A DNA stretch of 64,000 nt from Zelopaecilomyces penicillatus (Eukaryota; Ascomycota; Sordariomycetes; Hypocreales; Pseudodiploosporaceae): contig VCCP01000004.1 of NCBI GenBank assembly GCA_005765155.1, forward strand, positions 2,480,001 through 2,544,000, given 5' to 3'. Below the pieces are notes generated by a model. It was not told where the DNA came from. It saw only the letters and a program-made list of their open reading frames with translations, and ran no database searches. Within the stretch, counting starts at the first letter, position 1, and each line of letters begins with the position of its first letter. Positions 1-12,368 of this stretch are shown here, one piece after another. The position numbers were made by a program, and so were the translations under genes.

Positions 1-3000
1 GCTGGAAACAGGATAGAGGTTGCATGAGGTGTGATTGATGGTCAACCAAAGCACAGAAGACGGGGATCACAAGCCACCGTGGTCATCCGAGGCTGCGCAC
101 ATGGGGACCAACCTAGCAAGCGATGCCAGGCAACGGTGTGAATGCCGTTTATGCAATCCATCAGACCAAAGGCTCGGGTGGCCACAATACCACCAGGATT
201 GGCTGGCTGTTAGCCTCACACACACCCCGTCCCCAAGGAAAGGGGGCGAAGCCATTCCTGCTGGATTAAGCTTGGCTGCTTACCGAACCAGTGGACGGAC
301 GGTTGTTGTCAAATGCTGGGCTTAGCAGGACACGAGGCCGGGTCCTTTTCTTAGTGCGAGCCCAGATTTACTACGTATGTGTTGGAAGCTGACAAGCTTA
401 TTTGTTGAGTCATGTATACCATACTACTAGTACGTTTGCTCGAGTTTGGTGTTTATTCGGAAATGAGATGCCTGCGATTGCCATGGATGAATACGATGGT
501 TGCTGAATGGGAGAGAAACGCATCGGAGTGTCTGAGATTTGCTGACGGCAGCACAAAGCCTTGATTGCTCCTCTTGATGATACTGGTACCACGCTGTGAG
601 TTGGAGAGCAACGAGTCAAGTTGAGATGCCTTGGAGGATTACACTGACTAGATAGGGCAATGGCTAGAGATGGGCTTGGACCAAGTACAGCAGTAAGCAA
701 GAAGGCAGGAAGGAAGCCAGGCGATCGCCAACAGTAAACGAGGGAGCCAATCAGATGCTACGGCTGTTCCGTTCCGTCCTGCTAACGAGCAAAAGAAAAG
801 AGCATTTCCGAGGGACGGAACATTACCTGGCTATGTGGGGTGTGAGCGGGGAGGCAGGGAGAAGAGACGAAATGTGGGTGTGCAGCCTGACGAAATGAGG
901 CATCTACGGTGGGGACTGGTCTCTTGTCATGACTGATGAAGTCTTGTCCAAGTCTTCTAGCCTGACTCAACGGCTGCCAGCTGCCAGCATTTCGGAGCAA
1001 GGCGGCGCCAAGTATTTGACAGTGACCACTCCGAGCACTAGGACGCGAACAGGGGTGTTCGAAATGGGGGATCCACTGGGGGCCAAAGGGACAAGGGGGG
1101 GGGGGGGGTTGTATAAAAACGAACAAAAGAAAGGAAAAGAAAAAGAAAAAGAAAAAGAATAAACCCCAAGCTCGAGGTTAAATTAGAGACACTTGGCATC
1201 CAGAAAAAGAAATGTCGACATTCGGTAGTTTCTACATGGACATGGAGAGGCTGACTATTAGATGGCCAGGATATCCATTTCTTAGTCGGAATTGTACATG
1301 TGCATAATTCTTCATTTTGGAGAGTCCCTTTGCGGGCATCAATCAGGCGTTACTCCTCGAAACTGCATACATGCACATAATGCGGCACACCTACATATAT
1401 ATATTACGAAGTAGCATCTTGTTATTGTAGTCAGCGATGACTCTGCAGAAGCAAAGGCCGTAATGGGTAATATTGACGCATTCACCGAGCTGGTGGATTC
1501 TCCAGGGCTCAACTTTTGACATGACACCCGTCCATGTCCCATGAGAGACAGTAGGTACATCTACAGTACAGTACAGCACAGCACAGCACAGCGTACCCAA
1601 GTTGGTAAATTCAGCACAGCACAGCACTGGCACTGCGCTGTAGCTAAGCGAGTGCGGGTCGGTCCTTTCCAGATGGGGCCTTTTGCGGCACGGGCTACTA
1701 CGTAGGTGGGTGCAGTGCTTTTGTTTTTTTTTGCGCTTCGGGCAGATGAATGATGAGGAGAGACAGGAAAATAAAGCTGCCAGATCGCAGATCCGCGGCA
1801 GTGAGCGAGAGTCAAGTGTCAGTGCCACCACCAAAAAGTCAATGCCAAATGGCAGTGCCGAGCTAGCTTCATGTATCTGAAATAATTTCAGGTATCACTA
1901 CGGATTTGGTGTAATTAGGTACTGTACCTAGGGATACTACATGGCGGCAGGCGGCATGGTGGGGAAGCTGTGAGATGACAGGAGTGGAAAGAAGACGAAC
2001 TGGATGATGACGACGACGATGATGAGTGCGATAAAGCGTCACCTATCTTGATATGGACTGGGAAGGACATCTCAGTAGCTAGCCTGGCATGGAGGGTGTC
2101 ATGACGAACAGGTACCGAATCGGAGTGATCGCCACTTTACTTGATCAATGACACTTGCCTCTTCAACCCATCTTTCGAAATCGGCCATCGACCTCCTTTT
2201 GGATATCCATCATGCATACTGTACAACTCACGATGACATCTTATTACACAGGAGCAAACCCCCATCTTCCCAATATCCGGTCCCGTCGGAGCGCTGGACT
2301 GCCATGGTGCGATGAATTTCGGGCATGCCAAAATGGGCACAGAGCACATTCTCAAGGCATCAGGTCCACTGCCTGAGCGTGGCCGGCCACCGGGGACGCA
2401 TTTGCCCCTTGGTCGTCGTGAATACTAATCACATAAACTTCACCTTGGGTTTGCTGTTCCAGATGCCCAGACTCGCCTATCGGACCTGTCTGTGTGTTTT
2501 TGTAGGAGTATTGTATTGTACATCGTAATAGTATGTATTCACCTTATAATATGTGGCCGTCCTTTATACCCCCCCACTCTCTCTGGGTGAGGGTCTGGGT
2601 GCAGATCCCGGGTTCCCGGGCCATCATCCTTCATTTTACAGTCCCCAAAATCATAACCGAGACGTGCAGGGACATATGTATTGAAAGATGGTGCGTGTGA
2701 CGACAACGACGACGACGAGACATGTCGGGATAGACATGCCCATGTGTGTCGGAGAGAGAGAGAGCACATGGACACAACGTTACTGCATCGGAGATGTACT
2801 TCATGAAACGAAGTAAAAAGTAGTCTCTCTCCCTGATGACGGTAGTGAGTACGTAGGCATCGTTGCAAAGCCAGTCAACTTGGGAATTTCGCGTTAGAGG
2901 GCTTTCAGTACAATTATCCACCTGCATTAGGCTATCAATCTCTGTACAATCAACAAATCTCTTCGCAGAGGAGGCCGCCACGTGGTTCATGCCCAAAGAT

Positions 3001-6000
3001 CCCGCGACCAGACAGACCAGGGCCTTGGCAATGACTCGGGCTGCTGCCGGCGTCATTGTGCGATTTACTCATCATTCCGTGGCCCTTTGCATTTGGATTG
3101 GTGCTTTGTTTGCAAATCTAGGTGTAATATGGTACTGACGTACAACCAATACGGAGACGGAGTACCTATTACCGGCTTACCGGGACCCCCTACCTAAGGT
3201 AGTGGGCAAGTAGCGCCGTCATCCACATTCGGAGTTCAGTGTACCTTAGTGTAAGAAAAACAAAGGCGGGGCTAGACAACGTGACAAATGGCCCCCAAAA
3301 GGTCCCAAGGAACCGCAAAGACTCGTCAGAAAAGATGCATGAGCACCACCAGCAAGCACCAGGTGAGCACCCTAGCTGCATTACTGCAAACTTACTTGCC
3401 AACAGCGGCGTGAACAGGCAAAAACAAGAGGTGCTATAATAAAAGATGCATTTGCCGAGCCCAGAGCTGTGGGCTTTAATCTATCCCATGGAACGGGTAT
3501 CCAACATCGCAGCTCGTATCCTCTGTATACGTATGTACATCCACCACACTGGCAAACAGGGCAGTGAATCATTACCCAATATCGCTTGGTCCATACAAGT
3601 TGGATACAAGGGTACACCTACCTAGATACGTAAATGACGAGGCGAACAAGCACGTTGCCCCAAATGACCGGAGATGCCTGCAAAGGAACGAAACCTCGGT
3701 TTCTAGTCTTCCACCAAGGGTGGTGGAAGTGGAGGTGGAGGGGAGGGGAGGGAATCCGTCTTTCACTTAAACGACTAGGGGCCGCAAGTGCTTCTTCACT
3801 AGGCCAGGAGACGAAGGACGGCCTAAAACAAAACAAGCGTCTTTGACGATGCTACGTAGGTGGTATGTACGCCAAAGTGGCAGCTGATGCCACGAGGGCG
3901 GCAAGGGCACCGAGAGAGGAGGAAAAAAAAAGAAGAAGAACGACTAGGTAAAGTACGGGAGCACTAACTGGGTCACTAATCGGAAAGCAGATAGCCCACG
4001 ATGCTTAGCTGCCGGCGATAGAGCCCGAATGGTAAGTACGTACATTATTTCCCCTTTAGGTTGCAGCATAGAGAGCCCCCCATCCCCATGCACTTTTTTG
4101 ACATCGCCGACCATAGGCAGCGCTAGTCCCGGGAGGGCAGAGATGAAGAAGAGCAAGACCCTTATGCATTCTCTTTGGATCAAGTTGTGCTTTTGTTTTT
4201 ATGCTCGTACAGTAGGTAGGTGCAGCTATGGATAGAGAGCATTAATATTACGTCTGCGATTCTGCTGGGTATCTGGGGCACTACCTACTAGGTAGGTAGG
4301 TAAAACGCGTGCTAAAGAGAGCCGCTGCTTGCTTCCATGCCTGTTCGGAGATGTTCCGCAGTCTGTGCCTGACTTTTTATGACTAGACATTTGCAGGCAT
4401 ACAGCACCAGTAGAACCGCAAGCGATGGATCATGACAATTATGCCCAGCTAGCTAGCATCTGTAGCTGTGGAAAATGTACTACGTACAGCTGAGGAAGGT
4501 TGAGACTTGGGGGCCCCCTATGGATGTATGTGTATCGCCGGCGACCAAAACCTGTCAGACTTTACTTCTTCCAACGGCTCATTCTATCGCCGACAGGGTG
4601 GCACCGGCGAACCCCATCCAAGGCAGCAGCTGCCCGCGTTTCGATTGGATGAAGGGTGTGCGGCCGAACCGTGGTTCTGGGTTTTCTCTCCCTCTCTCCC
4701 AGGTGCCTAATAATTGATCCAGCTTCGGCAGGTCCTTGGAGAGAATGAGATGCACTTGTAACCAGTGAGTTGCTCTCTAGCACTCTCAAGAACCCCTGCG
4801 CAGCCCCCCCCTGGCACACGGCTACCGGGGGGGGCACAGACAATTTTGGGGGTAGGAGGTCCTTTTTTTTTTTCTCGGTCGGGCTTAAATGAAACAAAAT
4901 AGTTTCTGTCTAGTTTTACCTCCCAGTTTTAGGGTGCCTTTTTTAATACTATGGTCGAAAAAGTATTTGTATTTTCTGTAGCGTGCGGGCGCTGATCGTC
5001 CCCATATTACATAGTAGCGTGCGTGAGGAACGGCATATTATTACGATCCTGATCAGATCTCCTACTAAACAGACAGGCTAGGGTTCTAATTACAGATAAA
5101 GAATAATAATAAATGCGGTTAGTGCTCATTTTAACAGATTTCCTTAATTGCCGGTATTGTTGATTAATCAACACATGAACGCAAGTACTTCGTACAGTAA
5201 AATGAAATCGTGCAAGCCGTTTTCTTTCTTGTTAGTATTTGAATTTGGGCACGTCAGCAACATGGCAGGCAGGCAGGCAGGTAGGCACATCATCTGACAT
5301 GAATGAAGAAGTACATGTGTTATTTTTTCATGTTCACGCGCCTGCAACGCACACCAAGCGGCCGGATCGCAATTCTCCGCCGCTTGTCACGAAACGGTTG
5401 GAGGAACGTCTTACCTTTTGGTGTGTGTGCGTGTGTTGTGTGCATGAATTGCATGGATTATGGATGCAATACGAGGCATAATAGTTCCAGCAACAGCCAG
5501 GTGCATACAGTACTCTCCAGTGAGTGAATGGCAATCCTCCCACTACAAAACCGCCTGTAGCAGTGTGTGGCTTCAAGTCTGCACCCAACTGTCGGTATCG
5601 GCTCCGCTGCCCCCTCCATCTTTCCCCCTCATCCCCTGCCCGCCGTCTCCTGAGTGGTCAGACTGTCCCACACCAGTTCCAGCACCCAAGAGCAGCACAG
5701 GGATCGCTGACCTGCTTTTGCCTGCTGTTCTGCCCGTCTGGCCAACCAGCGTCCGGTCCATCTTGTCAGTTGAGCGTTTTTCTTTTCGGGTAGGCACCAG
5801 GGTGCTGCAACACCATTCTTTACCTGACAACCTGGTAATCAATCAGGCAATACTTTATTAACTACCCACTGGCAGCGTATGGTTCTGGGGGTTGCGCTGC
5901 ATAGCAATCATGTACATCAGGCTGGGTTGGGTTGGGTTGGCTGACCCGCGACAGAGGACGAAAGGCTCCCTGGGAACAGCTCCCAGCAAGCAGCTTCCCG

Positions 6001-6684
6001 CGCTAGTGGAAACAGACGGCCGGCGTCGACGCCTCCTAACGTGGGTGTGGTGGTGCAGTACCCACTCAGCTCAACCGCTGTGATGCACCAGTCAATGGTA
6101 GGCTGCGTTGGGGCGTCTGGTGTTTTTGCGCCTTGTAGTGCCCCCCGTAGCGTCCCGTAGTGTCTGGTAGTGCCGTTTCCCGTCGGCGCCTTTTGCATGC
6201 ATGCTAGCCTTCCTGCCAAATGGGTCTGGCACGAGCGCTACCTGGGTTACTGGGGCCCTGTACATGCACTCGAATACAGGTGGGTGCTCGCCGTTCGCGC
6301 CCTGTCCCCACCCGCTGGAACCCCCCCCGGCCCGGGCTGCTTACCTGCTTTCAGTTGTCTCTCGCCTCTCCGTCCCCCCCCCATCGCTTTATTACTCCCG
6401 TCATCCCGTCATCGTGGAGCGGTTCTTAGCGGGTGCACCATTTGCTCACACACAACAACACTCTCTCACACACACTACAAACACATAATAAAGAGAGGCA
6501 GACCCAACCACACGGCACTGGATAGACACCCATGCTGTCTCGAACCATCGCCCATACATCGTCCAAAGACCCAAAAGCACTCGACGACACGGACCTGATC
6601 GCACTGTATTAATCTCAAAGAGCAAGAAAAACGACTTTCCAGTCTCCCTTCCTCACATGGACGGTTTTGCTACATCGCCACACC
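1..6684. other. gene-poor region, no supported CDS
   Basis: No open frame here has the length, composition or family resemblance of a gene; the longest (142 codons) overlap other frames and are low complexity. Visible structure is simple sequence: a run of 14 G at 1095-1108 followed by an A/G tract to about 1159, CAGTA/CAGCA units at 1562-1627, a GAT/GAC triplet tract at 2003-2025, a G/GA-rich stretch at 3725-3751 and GGCA units at 5264-5284. TAGGTAGG-type motifs occur at 3187-3200 and 4281-4304. The last few hundred bases are C-rich and probably hold the promoter and leader of the gene at 6685. Confidence 0.6.
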
Positions 6685-7515
6685 ATGGAACAATCACAAT
6701 TCGATAACGTCCCTCGGGACCTCACATCACATTATTCAGCCCGATCTGTGCAACCACTTAATGAGCTCCCGGTGCCCGCTCTCGAGGCAGACAACGACAG
6801 CCATGTTTCATTACCGCGTCCGTTGGTACGGCCTCGCCAGCGTCGTACAGAATCAAACCAAGTCATGGACTTTCTCGCTCGGAGACTTGCACGTCAGACC
6901 TTGCGACAGCAACGCAGCCAGTCTGTTGCGGCATCGACACTGCATGCTTCCCCGTTAGAGGCAGATGACATGGATGTCGATCCGGAAATTTCTCCCGACA
7001 CAGATATACCATCTTTGACAGCGGCTGATTGCCTTGCCTCTCCATTACCGTTGCCTTCCAACCACAGCCCACATCACACAAGCTCCTCCTCGGTACTACC
7101 ATCACCACCATCATCTACCACTCCACCCACAGCGCAACACATTATCCCAGCCGCTTCCTCATCTACCAACCTCGATCCGTTGACTACAGAGTCATCGTGG
7201 TCAGCTAGCAACTCACTTCCTCCGTCATGCGTCAACCTAGAAGCAGACGATTCATACGTCGAAACTCCAGAAGACCTCACCTGGTTGCGAGCTGGCGACT
7301 TGAAGGGAAGCTTGGCAGAAGTCATGAGAAAACGAGGAATCTTGTCCTATACGAGCTCTGCCGAGGCGGCACAGCGACTACCTCAGCTCATCCGCAATGT
7401 GCCTCGCATGCGTAAAAGACAACAGAAGAAGAGAGAGCATAGACTCAAAAAGGATGGCATCATCCCTGAAGGCGAAGGCAGTCGCATCGCCAATGAGCCG
7501 ATTTTCAGCCATTAG
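6685..7515 (+). CDS. uncharacterised disordered protein, 276 aa
   Basis: An intronless frame of 277 codons from an ATG in good context (caccATGG). I do not recognise the family. The N-terminal two thirds are rich in Ser, Pro and Thr, with a serine/proline block at about residues 125-180, and should be disordered. Residues about 50-80 carry a basic Arg/Gln segment. The last 70 residues look the most structured: after a Leu/Ala helix-like stretch comes a cluster of Arg and Lys (RMRKRQQKKR, then HRLKK) that could be a nuclear localisation signal or nucleic-acid contact. A nuclear role is inference only. It lies 3.4 kb upstream of wetA in the same orientation. The frame stays open five codons upstream of the ATG but has no earlier ATG there. 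Confidence 0.7.
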   Translation: MEQSQFDNVPRDLTSHYSARSVQPLNELPVPALEADNDSHVSLPRPLVRPRQRRTESNQVMDFLARRLARQTLRQQRSQSVAASTLHASPLEADDMDVDPEISPDTDIPSLTAADCLASPLPLPSNHSPHHTSSSSVLPSPPSSTTPPTAQHIIPAASSSTNLDPLTTESSWSASNSLPPSCVNLEADDSYVETPEDLTWLRAGDLKGSLAEVMRKRGILSYTSSAEAAQRLPQLIRNVPRMRKRQQKKREHRLKKDGIIPEGEGSRIANEPIFSH

Positions 7516-10500
7516 GCAACTACGCGTTATGCAACATCATCAACTCAAAGTATAACCTTTATTCTCATGTGAATGGACAATGGACGACTACATCATGACA
7601 GCGAGCGGGAGTTTTGGAATTACGAAAAGAAAAACATCAACACATGGTTTCGTGTTTTTGTTTTCCAACATCATTTTTTATTTATTTTATTTGGGAGGGC
7701 AAGGAAATGGCACTCAACTTGTTTGTTCAACACGGGAGGCAAGCATCGGATAGAGCGGCTTTTCTATTTTCTCTCATTTCCGACCCATGAGATATACCCG
7801 GTTTTGTTATTTTCGGAGTTTTGGATGTACAATTGGGAATTTTTTTTAAACCGGGCCTTGATCCCGAGGGAAGGGACACATACAGGCAGGGGAAAGCATA
7901 ACTCGGAACTGATGGCCCAATCCGAAGAGTTTGGTCGGGTTGATCTTGTATTGTTTTTAGCCGGTGCTTACGGCATATTGGGACGGTTTTCCATCAAGGA
8001 TTTCGTTTCGCTCGGGTTTCTTCAAACCCCGAAGACCAGGCAGGGGTTTTGGTCTGTCCTAGTTAGAGCCTCTTGGCACCCAACCCAAGCCTATGGGGTT
8101 AGATGTATACGATATGATACGATGAATTCAATTGTGCCCAAAACAATCTGCTACCTTCTTACCTCGTCTATTCCTAGTAGGTAGGCCAAGACATTGGGGG
8201 CATGATTCAGTGACCATGATGTGGGATGAGCAGACATATGTGTGTCGAAATGATTTGTGCTTACGTACCTTAGGGGTGGGTTACTTGCTTATCTATACAT
8301 AGATCACTTCTAGGAAAGAAAAGGAAGAAGGGAAGTTTGCAATCAAGCATATCCTAGCCATGACTGGGACAGGGTCTGCGGCATATCGATTCCGGTGAGG
8401 TATAGTGCGCCAAGGGACAGGATGGACAACTTTTCCCACCCCAGCCATTTTTGCTACAGTAAATACCTGGTCGTTCAAGGGCTTCGGCCATTATAGATGG
8501 AACCACAGCTGAACCCACTCCGATTACTTCAACGTCATATAATGCTGGTAAATCGAAAGGTTGATGATGACTGAAAGGGGAGAAGGAGTGAGAGCTCAAC
8601 GCACGGATAAGGTCATCGGGGAGTTAGGGGCGAATATCGAACCATCCCCAACGGCTGCCTTGTAATCAAGACAATGTATCTGCAAAATCTGCACTTGAGC
8701 GATCCGCTTGAGCCAGTTATTATGACATGACCACCTCTTGGAGCCCTTTGGAGGCTTTTCCTTTTCTCTCCATCTCTCTCCTTTATTTTCTTTTTTGCAC
8801 TAAACGGCCCCCGCATGTCTGTGCAGCCCATGGAAAAGGGAATCCCTTGCTGTTACGGCCTGCCTACTGGTGCCTGTAAATGAAGCGGCTAGGGGGGGGA
8901 AGGCAGGGAATAGGGGTTGGTCAGCGCATCTCTGCTTACATTCCTCAGTACCTCTGGCGGGTATGAAAATTGGATAAAATGATCCAAGATAGGTAGGTAC
9001 TTTTGAGTATTGGGTGGCCGTTGCTCAGTTCATCACACAGACACAGACCACGAATGTCCTGCAGCTTGTGGACAGACGCGTTGTGGAGTTTTTTTTGGGG
9101 GGGGTTTTGGTGTGTGTGTTGGCTACCTACCTAGTAGTCTTGCCAGTGACGTCTAGGGGCGAACGGCGCCTGAAGCGGTCCAGCGAAAAAAGAACACAGG
9201 TAAGTATGGAAGGTCCTTGCCACGTGTGCTGGGACACCGCTTGGCAGGCAGTTGCTTTCAGTGGGTTGGAACTGCTCCACACAACCACCACAGCTGCCGG
9301 ATCAACCAATCCGCCCGCGCTTTAAGGTGTGGATTATGGTTCGTTCCCCCAAAGGACCAAAAGTCCCTCGACGTTGCATCCAAGAATTCCTTCTTTCCCT
9401 GCTTGCCATGTGGAGGTGGATGCCTTTGTTTGCATTTCTCATGCAGCGACAACGGCTCCCTTTATGGGGGGCAGTGACATGCCACGATTCCTCAAGTGGC
9501 GATGGACTCGAGGGGATGGCAGAAAGACGGCATTGACAGTACTGTTGCAGCAACAATCTGGCAGTCTTGTGGCCGCTGTGTCAAATCATCAGGATCCCCG
9601 TGTGTCTCTCTAGATCCAGGGATAGTGATCACGATGTTTCGTCGTGGTTCAGCATATTTTACTCACATACAGTCTCTTCAACATGTTCTTGACGTCTTCA
9701 AATCAATCATGTTCAGCACTCAGTCTCCTGCAATGACCAGTACTCTAGTTGTCAACCTGAACTCGGCCAAATTCGAATCCATCGGACTTTAGCCAACTAG
9801 TCTTTGATCCCTCATATGTGACTATGCGGATACCGTCTCCAGCAGGAGCAAGATGAAAAAGACTAGGTCTTTCCTCACCAGGAGAAGCTGATATAACCAC
9901 TCAATCAAGTCCTGCATGTCATCGATATTAAACCCACCTCTTCTCATCGTGACACCTGACTTGATATGACAACCGGGGGCGGGTGCAACGTCGTCACAAA
10001 CACTTCATACTCACGAGTGCAATGACCTAGTTGGGGCCACAGCTTTTGTTTCACATCCAACATACGAACTGCTCTTCTAAAACCAGAGCCTGCAAGTTAC
10101 ACAGAGCGGCTCTTGCGAAGCTCCCTGCCTTGCCTCCTTGAAAATCTCGTGTTATTTTTATCACAGTGTCACACAAAGTCTTTTTTTCTCATGCCCCCTA
10201 CAGGTCCTCAAGAAGGGGGGGGCAGATTCAAGTAGTCCAGGCGAGAAGCCTCTTCTCCACACCATCTGCGAGTCCAAGGAGAAGAATTCATGAAGGTGTG
10301 AAACGGCGGAAACGTCTTTGTTCGCGATCTGATCTTATCGGCGTTTACCCGACCCGCCGGCCTGTCTGGTCCGTCTGTCTCGCGGCTCAGAAGCGCAGTA
10401 GTCCTTGTTCGGATCTTTGCTGCGCACATTGCCATTCTTATCCCGTTTATCCAACCGACAGCCGAAGTCGGTGACGGTTGTGTACGTCGATTGGAATGCT

Positions 10501-10901
10501 TCTACAGTGCTCCGTGCTCTCGCCTTCCATGGAAGTAATAACATGACTAGGAACGGTTGTCGTCGGCCATTGCTCGTTGTTGCTGCTGAACCATGACTTG
10601 AGTTGCATGGTATTGGCTATAACTCCATCAATAGAGCGTGTCGCCCCGCAAGTGTTGAGTGGAATCTTGATAGATGGTCTCCCCCCTCCTCCATTATTCT
10701 CGTGAATAGTATAACTTCCCCATCACCCCCCCCATTTCTCAAATCGTTTCTTATGTGAGCTTGAAACGCCAAAAACTATTATACACTTGTGTTACCTTTG
10801 TCAATCAAATCTCATTTGTCATGGGAATCGCTCCTTGTTTATGACACAAGCTGGTACAAATTTAGATACATCTTGCAACTCCTCACAACCACCTCGCAGT
10901 C
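7516..10901. other. intergenic region between the 6685 gene and wetA
   Basis: The first 0.7 kb is T-rich and is probably the 3' UTR of the upstream gene; a 203-codon frame at 7573-8184 has an aromatic-rich, UTR-like composition and is not called. TAGGTAGG-type motifs occur near 8175, 8990 and 9121. The last kilobase is the likely wetA promoter and leader. It holds one CATTCT (10433-10438) and one GGAATG (10493-10498), which match the AbaA-site consensus CATTCY, but two such hits are about what chance gives. No other gene is supported. Confidence 0.5.
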
Positions 10902-12368
10902 ATGAGTCTCTGGACAAATCAGCCTTTCGAGGAAGAGCTTGGAAGAAGCTCCAACCCCTGTCAGCAACACATTGATATATTGCTCCCTCCTGATGTGTTC
11001 ACTTCAACGTATGCGCATTCGGACAGCCAGATATCAACAAAACTTTGCCGTTACAACGATCGAGGCGACGACCTTCAACGCATACTCTTGAGGGGTTGTT
11101 CAGCAGAATTTGTTGGATCCTCTGGGGCATCTTCGGTAGATGACCTTGACTGTCTATCCAGCAGCTCCCAACTTGACCAACCCTTGTCAATCGCCAGCTC
11201 TGATTTATGCTCCCAAGACATTTCTCTAGGGGGGAATGGGTCTTTTGTCCACGACATTAATGACGGCATGAGTTTTCAAAGCTTCACCTCTGTTTCAGAC
11301 CAAGATCTTCAAGAGATTGAGATAATGTCCGCAGATCAGCAACATGGTTGGACAGGCAGCCTGATCAAAACTAGCAGCAAATTCTTAGGTTTACCATCCG
11401 CTGGTGTGTGTCGGACACCTAAATCTAGCAGGAAACCCCTCGTGGACTTTGTATGTCGGGACATGTGTGATATACTGTCTAAAGGAATAAGCCGCCTGCC
11501 CACCAAAAGAAATCATGAGGCATGCCCGGCCGGGCACAATGCCTTCCACGACTCCACACCAATACAGCAGCCTATCGAAACCACAAACATTGAGCAATCG
11601 AATGTTACCGAGCCAGTTACAACTCGAGAGTATGACTTTTGGGAACGAGACTTTTCCCCAACCCATGAAAGCCCCTTACCTGACTACATCATCTATCCCC
11701 AGCATGGCGAGCTGCCATACGATTGCATGTCCATGGATAGCAGCAGCTCTAGCCTCATGCTTGATTTGGCACGATCTCACCTATCTCCACATGTAGTTGG
11801 GAATAGTCACAGATACGATACTCATGGTTTCATTGCTCCATCTCGATTGAGTGAGAATCTGTCTGAACAGCCCTTGCACCCATGCTTCCGGACTCGGCGT
11901 CAGAAGCCAAAGCCAAAGCCATCGTCATCATCATCATCACCCAAACCCAAACCCAAACCCAAACCTAAGGCACGATCCTCGTCAACATCACCCTCATCAA
12001 CAAGCTCCCCCAAGGCCCACAGATCACGGCACAGCTCCGGGAAACTCACAGCTTGCACGCCAGGTACCACCACCACCACCACCACCCCTCTACCATGCGC
12101 CATCCGAAAGCGAAGGCGGCCACGCGGCGCCAGCACTGGCGTCTTTACTGATGCTGAGGTTGATGCTTTGGGCTTTGTCAACTTTACCCTCAGCGACGGC
12201 TCGGCTCTCATGACCGGCGTGGCGCCGAGCGGGAGCTCAAAGACCAAGGCGAGGCGCGAGAAGGAAGCCAGTGAGCGCCGCGTGCGAATGGGCCAGGCGG
12301 CGATGAAGGCTGTGGCCGCAGCGGGGGGTGATGTAGACAAGTTATTACGAGAAGGATTCACTTTTTGA
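10902..12368 (+). CDS. wetA: WetA-like developmental regulator of conidiation, 488 aa
   Basis: WetA is the late conidiation regulator of filamentous ascomycetes, acting after BrlA and AbaA on spore wall maturation and dormancy; it works in the nucleus. The assignment rests on the last 80 residues: a basic patch (KRRRPRG), then FVNFT, GVAPSGSSKTKARREKEA and an Ala-rich helix ending in AAGGDVDKLL, which match the conserved WetA C-terminus as I recall it. The remaining 400 residues are Ser-rich and poorly conserved. Residues about 335-360 are Lys-Pro dipeptide repeats interrupted by a run of serines, followed by a Ser/Thr block and a run of threonines. The length is in the usual WetA range (about 450-600). 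The gene is a single open frame. An upstream exon is possible but not needed. It converges with the FLC gene at 13889. Confidence 0.75.
   Translation: MSLWTNQPFEEELGRSSNPCQQHIDILLPPDVFTSTYAHSDSQISTKLCRYNDRGDDLQRILLRGCSAEFVGSSGASSVDDLDCLSSSSQLDQPLSIASSDLCSQDISLGGNGSFVHDINDGMSFQSFTSVSDQDLQEIEIMSADQQHGWTGSLIKTSSKFLGLPSAGVCRTPKSSRKPLVDFVCRDMCDILSKGISRLPTKRNHEACPAGHNAFHDSTPIQQPIETTNIEQSNVTEPVTTREYDFWERDFSPTHESPLPDYIIYPQHGELPYDCMSMDSSSSSLMLDLARSHLSPHVVGNSHRYDTHGFIAPSRLSENLSEQPLHPCFRTRRQKPKPKPSSSSSSPKPKPKPKPKARSSSTSPSSTSSPKAHRSRHSSGKLTACTPGTTTTTTTPLPCAIRKRRRPRGASTGVFTDAEVDALGFVNFTLSDGSALMTGVAPSGSSKTKARREKEASERRVRMGQAAMKAVAAAGGDVDKLLREGFTF

Noticed and set aside
7573..8184. 203-codon + strand frame starting at an ATG
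   Set aside because: It lies directly downstream of the gene at 6685 in T-rich sequence; the aromatic-heavy composition and absence of any domain fit a 3' UTR open by chance.
8630..8655. GGTTCGAT on the - strand resembling a tRNA T-loop
   Set aside because: The five bases on either side do not pair, so no T-stem forms.
10433..10498. CATTCT and GGAATG as AbaA sites in the wetA promoter
   Set aside because: The known AbaA consensus CATTCY is expected about once per kilobase on both strands, so two hits in 1.1 kb are not evidence. Reporter assays or conservation would be needed.
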